This document shows, piece by piece, positions 1-6,261 of a stretch of DNA of 7,530 nucleotides. The number at the start of each line of letters is the position of its first letter. Within the stretch, counting starts at the first letter, position 1. A program made the position numbers and the translations under genes. This DNA comes from an uncultured Clostridia bacterium (GTDB lineage: Bacteria > Bacillota > Clostridia > TANB77 > CAG-508). The notes under the pieces are model-generated. The model was not told the DNA's origin. It did not search any database and saw only the letters and a list, made by a program, of their open reading frames with translations. The stretch is from the NCBI GenBank assembly GCA_934167685.1, contig CAKPLQ010000051.1, forward strand, positions 1 through 7,530, given 5' to 3'.

Positions 1-3
1 TAA
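1..3 (+). other. Possible stop codon of the upstream gene
   Basis: The window opens with TAA two bases before the rbfA start codon. In Firmicutes the gene before rbfA is often infB or a small L7Ae-like ribosomal protein gene, so this TAA may end such a gene. The frame upstream is not visible, so this is an inference from gene order and the tight packing of the following genes. Confidence 0.3.
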
Positions 4-5
4 AA

Positions 6-380
6 ATGCCTAAAAAGAATAATCGTCAAGGAAGAATTGATGAAGAATTTAGAAAAGAACTTAGTCAAATAATTAGTTATGATTTAAAAGAACCTAGTGT
101 AACTGGGATGATTAGTGTTACTAGAGTAAAGGTTACACCAGATTTGAAATATGCAAAAGTGTCTGTTAGCATTTTGAATTCAAAAAATGTTAAAGAAACT
201 TTAGCCGGCTTAAAAAAATCTTCTGGGTATTTGCGTTCAGAATTAGCAAAAAGAATCAATTTAAGAAATACACCAGAATTAGTATTTGAATTAGATGAAT
301 CTTTAGAATATGGAGCTAGAATAGATAGCATTTTAAATGATATTATGAAAGATAAAAATAATGGAGGAAATAACGAATAA
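6..380 (+). CDS. rbfA: Ribosome-binding factor A (30S maturation factor)
   Basis: RbfA is a small cytoplasmic KH-like protein that binds the 30S subunit and assists late maturation of the 16S rRNA 5' end, and it is needed for cold adaptation in many bacteria. The 124-residue product has the usual family length. An N-terminal basic helix (about 10-28) leads into the family pattern DLKEPSVTGMISVTRVKVT (26-44), then a strand reading AKVSVSIL (50-57) and RSELAKRINLRNTPEL with a trailing FELDES. The AxG interruption that replaces the KH GxxG loop appears as S72-S73-G74, so Ala is Ser here. The start is the first ATG, two bases after a TAA at the window edge; its SD would lie outside the window. 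The stop overlaps the nrnA start by one base (TAATG), which implies translational coupling. The C-terminus is Asn/Lys rich and probably disordered. Confidence 0.95.
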   Translation: MPKKNNRQGRIDEEFRKELSQIISYDLKEPSVTGMISVTRVKVTPDLKYAKVSVSILNSKNVKETLAGLKKSSGYLRSELAKRINLRNTPELVFELDESLEYGARIDSILNDIMKDKNNGGNNE

Positions 381-1339
381 TGACATTAGATAATATATTA
401 GAAGAAATAAAAAAAGCAGAAACAATTGTAGTTTTGTCACATGAATCACCTGATGGAGATGCTGTATCAAGCTCTCTTTCAGTGATGCATGCACTTGCAC
501 AGATAGGAAAAAAAGTAGATGTTGTAATTCCAGAGTATTCTAAAATATTTGAATTTTTACCTGGAGCAGAAAATATCTTGAAAAATGGAAAAGAAGAATC
601 ATATGATTTAGCTATATCAGTGGATTGTACCGATTTAAAGAGATTGGCAGGTGGGAATGAATATTTTGAAACTGCTAAAAGAACTATAGAAATAGACCAC
701 CATTCAGTAAATGCAATGTTTGCTGATTTGAACTATGTTGACCCTGTGGCACCTGCTTGTTGCCAAGTATTGGCTGCATTGTTTGAATATTACGGTATTC
801 AAATAACACCTGAGCTAGCAACTTGTATTTTAACTGGAATTGTAACTGATACAGGTGGATTTCAATGGGGAGGCGTAAGTGCAGAAACATTTGAATTTGC
901 TGCCGAGTTATTAAGAAAAGGAGCTAAGTTAAAAGATATTTGCAGAATTGCTCTAAGAAATAAAAGTAAGGCACATTGCGAATTAGAAAAAATTACATAT
1001 GATAGATTAGAATTCTTTGAGAATGGTAAAATTTCATTTGCTTATTTGGCGTTGGAAGATTATGAAAAAGTAAAAGCAGAAATGGGCGATGATGAAGGGC
1101 TAGTAGAATTAATTAGAGACATTCAAGGTGTTGAAATTGCTATTTTATTAAAAGAAAAAGAAGGTGCAAATGGATATAAGGCATCTTTGCGTTCTCATGA
1201 AACTATTAATGTGTCAGATGTATGCATGATGCTTGGAGGCGGAGGACATAGAGGCGCAGCAGGTTGCTTTGTATCTGGAACTCTAGAACAAGCAAAAAAT
1301 AAAATATTAAATGCAGCAAAACAAGGATTAAAAAAATAA
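380..1339 (+). CDS. nrnA: Bifunctional oligoribonuclease / pAp phosphatase, DHH family
   Basis: NrnA-type DHH/DHHA1 phosphoesterases degrade 2-5 nt RNA remnants to mononucleotides and dephosphorylate pAp to AMP in the cytosol, replacing Orn in most Firmicutes. All metal-site motifs are visible: H21-x-x-x-D25-x-D27 (HESPDGDA), D82 in VDCTD, D106-H107-H108 (IDHH), and D157 in TDTGGF. The C-terminal DHHA1 substrate-binding motif GGGGHRG is at 286-292, followed by AAG. The length (319 aa) is normal for the family. The start ATG shares its A with the rbfA stop codon. A GGAGG at 363-367 inside rbfA serves as SD with a rather long 12-nt spacer, so re-initiation by ribosomes ending rbfA is likely. 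The rbfA-nrnA-truB order is conserved in Firmicutes and supports this over other DHH proteins such as GdpP, which would carry PAS/GGDEF and membrane segments. Confidence 0.93.
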   Translation: MTLDNILEEIKKAETIVVLSHESPDGDAVSSSLSVMHALAQIGKKVDVVIPEYSKIFEFLPGAENILKNGKEESYDLAISVDCTDLKRLAGGNEYFETAKRTIEIDHHSVNAMFADLNYVDPVAPACCQVLAALFEYYGIQITPELATCILTGIVTDTGGFQWGGVSAETFEFAAELLRKGAKLKDICRIALRNKSKAHCELEKITYDRLEFFENGKISFAYLALEDYEKVKAEMGDDEGLVELIRDIQGVEIAILLKEKEGANGYKASLRSHETINVSDVCMMLGGGGHRGAAGCFVSGTLEQAKNKILNAAKQGLKK

Positions 1340-1340
1340 G

Positions 1341-2189
1341 ATGGATGGTATAATAATAATAAATAAACCTAAAAATTGCACATCTCATGATATTGTTAGA
1401 AAAGCTAAAAAAATATTGAATGAAAAAGTTGGACATACAGGTACATTAGACCCTAATGCTACAGGAGTATTGCCATTGCTTGTTGGAAAAGGAACACAAA
1501 TTTCAAAATACATAATTAATCATGATAAAACATATGAAGCTGTTCTACAATTAGGCGAAAAGACAGATACTGCAGACATAGAAGGTGAAGTAATAGAAAC
1601 AAAACCTGTTACTGTGGATTGTCTAAGAAAAGAATATGTGACAGCTGTGCTAAAAAAAATGGAGGGAAAACAGGAACAAATTCCTCCAATGTATTCTGCA
1701 ATAAAAATAAATGGCAAGAAATTATATGAATATGCAAGAAAAGGTGAAATGGTTAAAATTGAGCCTAGAAAAATAGAAATTTATAGTCTAGAATTGATAA
1801 ATATTAACGAAGTTGATAAACAAATTGAATTTAGAGTATCTTGTTCAAAAGGAACTTATATAAGAACCTTATGTGAAAACATAGCTGAAAAGCTTGGAAC
1901 AGTGGGACATATGAAGGAACTTAAAAGAACTCAAGTAGGAGAGTTTAAAATAGATGATGCAATTACAATAGAAGAATTAGAACAAAAACAAACTTGCATT
2001 ACAATTGAAGATTATTTTAGACAAAATGAAAATATTAATTTAAGTGAAAAAAAGTTGCAATTATTTTTAAATGGTGTAAAATTGACTTGGCCATTATCTG
2101 ATGGTGTATATAAAATTTATAGTAATGAAAATTTTATTGGAATTGGAACTGTTAAAAATAATTTGCTTAAAAGAGATATTATAATATAA
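1341..2189 (+). CDS. truB: tRNA pseudouridine(55) synthase
   Basis: TruB isomerises U55 in the T-loop of elongator tRNAs to pseudouridine and also acts as a tRNA-folding chaperone. The N-terminus DGIIIINKPK is the family opening, and the catalytic aspartate is D37 in GHTGTLDPNATG. Other family blocks are Y65 in KTYEAVLQLG (conserved active-site Tyr), KTDTADIEG, IPPMYSAIKINGKKLYEYAR (about 114-133) and KGTYIRTL (170-177). The last 50 or so residues form a short PUA-like tail. The 282-aa length is slightly below the usual 290-310. The ATG lies one base after the nrnA stop, and only a weak AAGGA at 1323-1327 is present 13 nt upstream, so coupling to nrnA translation is the likely mode of initiation. 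In many Firmicutes ribF and rpsO follow truB; here metG follows instead. Confidence 0.96.
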   Translation: MDGIIIINKPKNCTSHDIVRKAKKILNEKVGHTGTLDPNATGVLPLLVGKGTQISKYIINHDKTYEAVLQLGEKTDTADIEGEVIETKPVTVDCLRKEYVTAVLKKMEGKQEQIPPMYSAIKINGKKLYEYARKGEMVKIEPRKIEIYSLELININEVDKQIEFRVSCSKGTYIRTLCENIAEKLGTVGHMKELKRTQVGEFKIDDAITIEELEQKQTCITIEDYFRQNENINLSEKKLQLFLNGVKLTWPLSDGVYKIYSNENFIGIGTVKNNLLKRDIII

Positions 2190-2190
2190 A
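2163..2190 (+). promoter_or_regulatory. Weak candidate promoter for metG
   Basis: TTGCTT at 2163-2168 and TATAAA at 2185-2190 are separated by 16 nt across the end of truB. The -10 matches five of six consensus bases but the -35 only three, and the AT-rich background makes chance matches common. It would give a leader of roughly 50 nt for metG. The larger 57-nt gap before metG, unlike the coupled genes before it, is the main reason to consider it. Read-through from truB is the alternative. Confidence 0.25.
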
Positions 2191-2246
2191 TTTTAACGAC
2201 GCAAGATGGCTATTGTAATTCAAACACAGAGAAGGAGGATGAAAGA

Positions 2247-3803
2247 ATGGAAAAATTCTATATAACAACACCAATATATTACCCAAGTGGAAAATTTCAT
2301 ATAGGAACCGCGTATACAACAGTATTAGCAGACACAATAAGACGATATAAAAAACTAAGAGGATATGATACATTCATGTTAACTGGAACAGATGAACATG
2401 GACAAAAAATAGAAACAGTGGCAAAAGAGCATGGAAAAACTCCACAAGAGCATGTTGACGAAATGGCTAAAATGGCAAAAGATTTATGGAAATTAATGGA
2501 CATAAACTATGATTATTTTATAAGAACAACAGAGCCAAGGCATAAAAAAGCGGTTCAAGAAATCTTTGAATATTTTTTGCAAAAAGGTGACATATATAAA
2601 GGTGAATATGAGGGATGGTACTGTATGCCATGTGAAACATATTTTACAGAGACACAATTAGTTGATGGAAAATGTCCTGACTGTGGTAGAGAAGTAAGGT
2701 TAATGAAAGAAGAGGCATATTTCTTCAATATGAAAAAATATACAGAAAAGCTATTAAAATATTATGATGAACATCCAGATTTCATTCAACCTGAATATAG
2801 AAAAACTGAAATGATAAATAACTTTATAAAACCAGGGCTTGAAGACTTATGTGTAACAAGAACATCATTTGATTGGGGAATAAAAGTAAAATCAGATCCA
2901 AAACATGTAATATATGTATGGTTAGATGCATTGACTAATTATTTAACTGCATTAGGTTATACACAAGATGATGATGAACTATTTAAAAAATACTGGCCAG
3001 CAGATTTACAAATAATAGGAAAAGATATAGCGAGATTTCATTTAATATATTGGCCAATATTCTTAATGGCATTAGATTTACCGTTGCCAAAGAAAATATT
3101 AGTTCATAATTGGATAATGATGAAAGACGGAAAAATGTCAAAATCAAAAGGAAATGTTGTATATCCAGAAAAATTAATTAGCAGATATGGATTAGATGCA
3201 ACAAGATATTTCTTATTAAGAGAAATGCAAACATCACAAGATGGATTATACACACCAGATGGATTTGTAGAAAGATATAATTCAGACTTGTGTAATGATT
3301 TAGGAAACTTAGTAAATAGGACAGTATCAATGGTAAATAAATACTTTGAAGGTAAAGTGCCAGAATACAATGGTACTCCAAATGAAGTAGATAAAGAATT
3401 TGAAGAGTTCACAAATATTCAAATTAAAAAAGTAGAAGAATTAATAGAAAAATATGAAATAGCTGATGCTTTAAAAGAATTATGGATACTAATTTCTAGA
3501 ACAAATAAATATATAGATGAGACTAGACCATGGGAGCTTGCTAAAAATGAAGAGTCAGAAAAACTAGAATCTAGTATATATCATCTAATAGAAAATATAA
3601 GAAAAATAGGGATAATTCTATTACCATTTATGGAAAAAACAACTAAGAACTTATTAAATCAAATTGGAATAACAGAAGAATTTAAAACATGGGATAGCTT
3701 GTATGAATATAATAAATTAAAAGGCATTAAAGTGATTGAAAAAGGTGAACCACTATTTATGAGAAAAGATATTGAAGAGGAATTAGAATATTTAAGAAGC
3801 TAA
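2247..3803 (+). CDS. metG: Methionine-tRNA ligase (class I), short form without C-terminal tRNA-binding domain
   Basis: MetRS charges tRNA-Met for initiation and elongation. The Rossmann fold begins with FYITTPIYYPSGKFHIG. The class I HIGH signature reads HIGT (18-21), with the last His replaced by Thr. The TGTDEHGQK block follows. A single Cys4 zinc knuckle is formed by C126, C129, C143 and C146 (CMPC...CPDC). The second class I signature KMSKS is at 296-300. The C-terminal helical anticodon-binding domain carries N420 and P428-W429 in the NKYIDETRPWEL block, typical for CAU anticodon recognition. The 518-aa product resembles the Bacillus-type enzyme through the catalytic and anticodon domains but stops where Bacillus MetRS (about 660 aa) continues into its EMAP/tRBD domain. 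The start is set by a strong AAGGAGG at 2232-2238, 8 nt before ATG. No T-box or S-box leader fits in the 57-nt gap. Confidence 0.96.
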   Translation: MEKFYITTPIYYPSGKFHIGTAYTTVLADTIRRYKKLRGYDTFMLTGTDEHGQKIETVAKEHGKTPQEHVDEMAKMAKDLWKLMDINYDYFIRTTEPRHKKAVQEIFEYFLQKGDIYKGEYEGWYCMPCETYFTETQLVDGKCPDCGREVRLMKEEAYFFNMKKYTEKLLKYYDEHPDFIQPEYRKTEMINNFIKPGLEDLCVTRTSFDWGIKVKSDPKHVIYVWLDALTNYLTALGYTQDDDELFKKYWPADLQIIGKDIARFHLIYWPIFLMALDLPLPKKILVHNWIMMKDGKMSKSKGNVVYPEKLISRYGLDATRYFLLREMQTSQDGLYTPDGFVERYNSDLCNDLGNLVNRTVSMVNKYFEGKVPEYNGTPNEVDKEFEEFTNIQIKKVEELIEKYEIADALKELWILISRTNKYIDETRPWELAKNEESEKLESSIYHLIENIRKIGIILLPFMEKTTKNLLNQIGITEEFKTWDSLYEYNKLKGIKVIEKGEPLFMRKDIEEELEYLRS

Positions 3804-3825
3804 TTATTAGATAAAAGGTGGAAAA

Positions 3826-4710
3826 ATGGATTTGATATCAATTAGAAGAAAATATAAAAATATAAGAAATATAATAATAGCAATTTGTATATTAGTATTA
3901 GTAATTATATTTGGATTAGTAATAAAAGAATTAAATAAAAAATCAAAATATCAAAAAGTCTACACATCATATGAGAATCAAATAAAACAACTTCAAGGTT
4001 CAGATGATGAAATTCATGTGAGCCTTGAAGAGAGTAAATCTAAGTTACCTCAACTAACAGAAGAGGGAAAAAATAACTTAGAAAATATATATCATTCTGA
4101 TACCAAAAGAGTCTTTTTGACATTTGATGATGGACCATCAAAAACTGTAACACCAGTGGTTTTAGATACATTAAAAAAAGAAAATATTAAGGCAACATTC
4201 TTTTTGCTAGGAAGTAGAGTGGAACTTGAACCAGAACTTGTAAAACGCGAATACAAAGAAGGTCATTATTTGGCAAGCCATGGATATTCTCATGTATATT
4301 CACAGATATATGCTTCTCCACAAAGTGTAATTGATGAATATAATAAAAGTGTTACAGTAATTAGGAATGCAATAGGAGAACAGGAATACAACCCTCATTT
4401 ATTTAGATTCCCAGGAGGATATTGGGGTGGAAAATATGCAGAAGTAAAAAAGCAAGCAAAACAATTGTTAGACCAAAATAATATTTTGCATATTGACTGG
4501 AATGCATTAACATCAGATGCAGCAGGGGCAAAAACAACAGAGCAGTTTATAGCAGAATTAGAGAAAACAGTTCCTAAGCATAATAGTGTAGTTGTATTGA
4601 TGCATGATGCAGGAAATAAAAGTGCAACAGCAAATGCATTGCCAACAATAATTCAATATTTTAGAGATAGAGGGTTTGAATTTGAAAATTTCTATAGTAT
4701 TATAAAGTAA
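3826..4710 (+). CDS. Membrane-anchored polysaccharide deacetylase (CE4/NodB fold), probably peptidoglycan GlcNAc deacetylase
   Basis: CE4 enzymes are metal-dependent and remove N-acetyl groups from sugars; extracellular anchored forms in Firmicutes usually act on peptidoglycan GlcNAc and raise lysozyme resistance. A basic N-terminus (RRKYKNIR) precedes one hydrophobic helix at about 16-33, which predicts an N-in/C-out signal anchor. A charged linker of about 55 residues leads to the NodB domain. Motifs in order: FDDGPS with D101 as base and D102 as metal ligand; H152-G-Y-S-H156 metal histidines; R194-F-P-G-G; D224-W225; and L-M-H260-D with H260 as acid. The usual Ser/Thr after the first metal His is Gly153. 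The SD AAGGTGG at 3815-3821 lies 4 nt before ATG. The gene starts 22 nt after metG with no visible promoter, so it is probably co-transcribed. The substrate is inferred and chitin oligomers or exopolysaccharide are alternatives, so no gene symbol is given. Confidence 0.9.
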   Translation: MDLISIRRKYKNIRNIIIAICILVLVIIFGLVIKELNKKSKYQKVYTSYENQIKQLQGSDDEIHVSLEESKSKLPQLTEEGKNNLENIYHSDTKRVFLTFDDGPSKTVTPVVLDTLKKENIKATFFLLGSRVELEPELVKREYKEGHYLASHGYSHVYSQIYASPQSVIDEYNKSVTVIRNAIGEQEYNPHLFRFPGGYWGGKYAEVKKQAKQLLDQNNILHIDWNALTSDAAGAKTTEQFIAELEKTVPKHNSVVVLMHDAGNKSATANALPTIIQYFRDRGFEFENFYSIIK

Positions 4711-4715
4711 AAGTA

Positions 4716-4743
4716 TTGCAAAATGGAAAATATGTGATATAAT
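4716..4743 (+). promoter_or_regulatory. Promoter of tig, extended -10, housekeeping sigma type
   Basis: The -35 candidate TTGCAA (4716-4721) matches four of six consensus bases. After 16 nt comes a perfect TATAAT (4738-4743), preceded by TG one base upstream (TGATATAAT), which is an extended -10. Transcription should start near 4750, giving a 5' leader of about 30 nt that contains the SD. It lies in the 69-bp gap between the deacetylase and tig and marks the start of a new transcription unit. No CIRCE inverted repeat or CtsR heptamer repeat is visible next to it. Confidence 0.72.
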
Positions 4744-4779
4744 ATAAAAGCTATAAGAAGACAAGAAAGGAAGATTATA

Positions 4780-6102
4780 ATGAATTGTAAAGTAGAAAAA
4801 ACAGAAAAGGCAAATGAAGTAAAATTAGAAATTACAGTAGAAGCAGAAAAATTTGAAAATGCTATGAAAAAAGTATATTTTCAAAATGCAAAATACTTTA
4901 ACATACCAGGTTTCAGAAAAGGAAAAGCACCAATGAATATAGTAGAAAAATATTATGGAGAGCAAATATTCTATGAAGATGCATTCAACGAAGTTGCAAC
5001 TGAAGCCTATGATGAAGCTATAAAAGAAAACAAAATAGAAGCAGTAAGCAGACCAGAAGTAGATATAGCTCAAATGGAAAAAGGAAAAGACTTAATATTC
5101 ACAGCAGTAGTACAAACAAAGCCAGAAGTTAAGCTTGGAAAATATAAAGGTGTAGAAATTGAAAAAATAGAATATAAAGCAGACAAAAAAGCAATTAATC
5201 ATGAATTAGGACATATGCAAGAACATAATTCAAGACTAATAACAGTTGATGATAGACCATTAGAAAATGGAGATACAGCAACAATCGATTTCGAAGGATT
5301 TGTTGACGGAGTTGCATTTGATGGTGGAAAAGCAGAAGGTCATGAATTAGAAATAGGAAGTGGAGCATTTATCCCAGGATTTGAAGAACAATTAGTTGGA
5401 ATGGAAATTGATGGAGAAAAAGAAATCAAAGTAACATTTCCAAAAGAATATTTCTCAAAAGACTTAGCAGGAAAAGATGCTACATTCAAAGTAAAATTAC
5501 ATGAAATAAAGAAAAAAGAATTACCAGAATTAGATGATGAATTTGCCAAAGATGTTAGTGAATTTGATACACTTGAAGAATTAAAGAAAAGTATCAAAGA
5601 AAAGTTAACAAAAAATAATGAACAAAGAGCAAAATATGAAACAGAAGATGCAGCAATTAAAGCTGTATGTGAAGATTCAAAATTAGATATTCCATCAGGA
5701 ATGATTGAACTAGAAATAGACAATATGTTAAAAGACTTTGAACAAAGACTTGCATATCAAGGACTAAATCTAGAACAATACCTAAAAATGTTAGGAAAAA
5801 CTGAAGAAGAAGTAAGAAAAGAATATGAGCCACAAGCTATAGAAGCAATAAAATCAAGACTTGTATTAGAAGCTATAATAAAAGCTGAAAAAATCGAAGC
5901 AAGTGAAGATGAAATAAAAGCAAAAATGGAAGAAATGGCTAAAAGCTATGGAAAAGATGTAGAAGAATTAAGCAAAAATGAAAACTTAAAAGAATATTTA
6001 GCAGAAGGAATAAAATCAGAAAAAGCATTAGAATTCATAGTAGCAAATGCAAAATTCACAGAAAAGAAAAAAGAAACAAAAAAAACAACTAGCAAGAAAT
6101 AA
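4780..6102 (+). CDS. tig: Trigger factor, ribosome-associated chaperone with PPIase domain
   Basis: Trigger factor binds ribosomal protein L23 at the exit tunnel and shields nascent chains; its FKBP-type middle domain is a peptidyl-prolyl isomerase. The ribosome-docking signature GFRKGKAP is at 44-51 in the N domain (about 1-115). The FKBP domain spans about 158-245, with GDTATIDFEGFVDG, a central FDGG and GSGAFIPGFEEQLVGM. The rest (about 250-430) is the helical, charged C-terminal cradle, ending in a lysine-rich tail. At 440 residues the length is normal (E. coli 432). The start is supported by AAGGAAG at 4767-4773, 6 nt upstream, and by the promoter just before it. A terminator follows the stop closely. 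Placement before clpP and clpX is the classic Firmicute and proteobacterial order, linking folding with ClpXP degradation. Confidence 0.97.
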   Translation: MNCKVEKTEKANEVKLEITVEAEKFENAMKKVYFQNAKYFNIPGFRKGKAPMNIVEKYYGEQIFYEDAFNEVATEAYDEAIKENKIEAVSRPEVDIAQMEKGKDLIFTAVVQTKPEVKLGKYKGVEIEKIEYKADKKAINHELGHMQEHNSRLITVDDRPLENGDTATIDFEGFVDGVAFDGGKAEGHELEIGSGAFIPGFEEQLVGMEIDGEKEIKVTFPKEYFSKDLAGKDATFKVKLHEIKKKELPELDDEFAKDVSEFDTLEELKKSIKEKLTKNNEQRAKYETEDAAIKAVCEDSKLDIPSGMIELEIDNMLKDFEQRLAYQGLNLEQYLKMLGKTEEEVRKEYEPQAIEAIKSRLVLEAIIKAEKIEASEDEIKAKMEEMAKSYGKDVEELSKNENLKEYLAEGIKSEKALEFIVANAKFTEKKKETKKTTSKK

Positions 6103-6108
6103 TAGCTA

Positions 6109-6156
6109 AAAAGGGGGCAAATTGGTAAAGCATTAATTTGTGCCCTTTTATTTTTT
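6109..6156 (+). terminator. Rho-independent terminator after tig
   Basis: A 15-position stem pairs 6109-6123 (AAAAGGGGGCAAATT) with 6135-6149 (AATTTGTGCCCTTTT), with one G-G mismatch and one G-T wobble, around an 11-nt loop. It is followed by an A and then six T (6151-6156). It starts 7 bp after the tig stop, so it should end or attenuate the tig transcript. The A-run on its left flank would give a U-run on the opposite strand, so it could work both ways, but no minus-strand gene is present. Confidence 0.85.
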
Positions 6157-6163
6157 GAAAATG

Positions 6164-6194
6164 TGCACCGATGAGAACCGGTCCCAACGGTGCA
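6164..6194. repeat. Hairpin unit 1 of the double palindrome
   Basis: The arms TGCACCG (6164-6170) and CGGTGCA (6188-6194) are perfect 7-bp complements around a 17-nt loop containing GAGAACCGGTCCCA (6173-6186). The loop centre ACCGGT (6177-6182) is itself a palindrome. It matches unit 2 at 25 of 31 positions in the same orientation. Confidence 0.8.
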
Positions 6195-6212
6195 GTAGTT
6201 GCACAGAGAAAA

Positions 6213-6243
6213 TGCACGGCAGAGAACCGGTCTCATCCGTGCA
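6213..6243. repeat. Hairpin unit 2 of the double palindrome
   Basis: The arms TGCACGG (6213-6219) and CCGTGCA (6237-6243) are perfect 7-bp complements around a 17-nt loop with GAGAACCGGTCTCA (6222-6235). Inside the loop GAGA (6222-6225) can also pair with TCTC (6231-6234). Relative to unit 1, the sixth stem pair is swapped from C-G to G-C, which preserves pairing. The right arm ends 7 nt before the clpP SD GGAGG (6251-6255). Confidence 0.8.
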
Positions 6244-6261
6244 ATATAAAGGAGGAAAAGT

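Larger units (their letters stand above)
6164..6243. repeat. GC-rich double-palindrome element (REP/BIME- or MITE-like) in the clpP leader
   Basis: This 80-bp block holds two 31-bp hairpin units (6164-6194 and 6213-6243) joined by an 18-bp linker. Each unit has 19 G/C of 31, in clear contrast with the AT-rich surroundings. The units share the loop core GAGAACCGGTCYCA and both begin and end with TGCA. The outer halves are also complementary: 6164-6181 can pair with 6227-6243 over 16 bp with one mismatch and one bulged A, so the block can fold as two hairpins or one long hairpin. The linker starts with GTAG and carries TGCACAGAGAA (6200-6210), which resembles the left half of unit 2 with three bases missing. 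The form is that of dispersed palindromes moved by REP-associated Y1 transposases; similar cores with GGGAC(C)GGTTCTC are, from memory and unchecked, common in Clostridia. It may equally act as an RNA structure in the clpP 5' UTR. Confidence 0.75.

Noticed and set aside
2190..2246. T-box or S-box leader for metG
   Set aside because: The gap is only 57 nt and has no T-box sequence, specifier stem or terminator hairpin.
2206..2265. A 19-codon open frame starting ATGGCTATT in the truB-metG gap, overlapping the metG start
   Set aside because: It has no SD, runs through the metG SD and start codon in another frame, and the product resembles nothing I know; it is probably chance.
5340..5723. A 127-codon minus-strand open frame opposite tig, plus several shorter ones opposite metG and nrnA
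   Set aside because: The predicted proteins are Ser/Phe/Ile-rich complements of Glu/Lys-rich coding sequence, have no SD or promoter, and lie wholly or mostly inside well-identified genes.
6164..6243. CRISPR array reading of the two similar palindromic units
   Set aside because: There are only two copies, they are not identical, they have an 18-bp linker that itself resembles the units, and no cas genes are present.
6103..6261. CIRCE or CtsR operator upstream of clpP
   Set aside because: There is no TTAGCACTC-N9-GAGTGCTAA repeat and no tandem GGTCAAA-type heptamers here or in the tig and clpX gaps.
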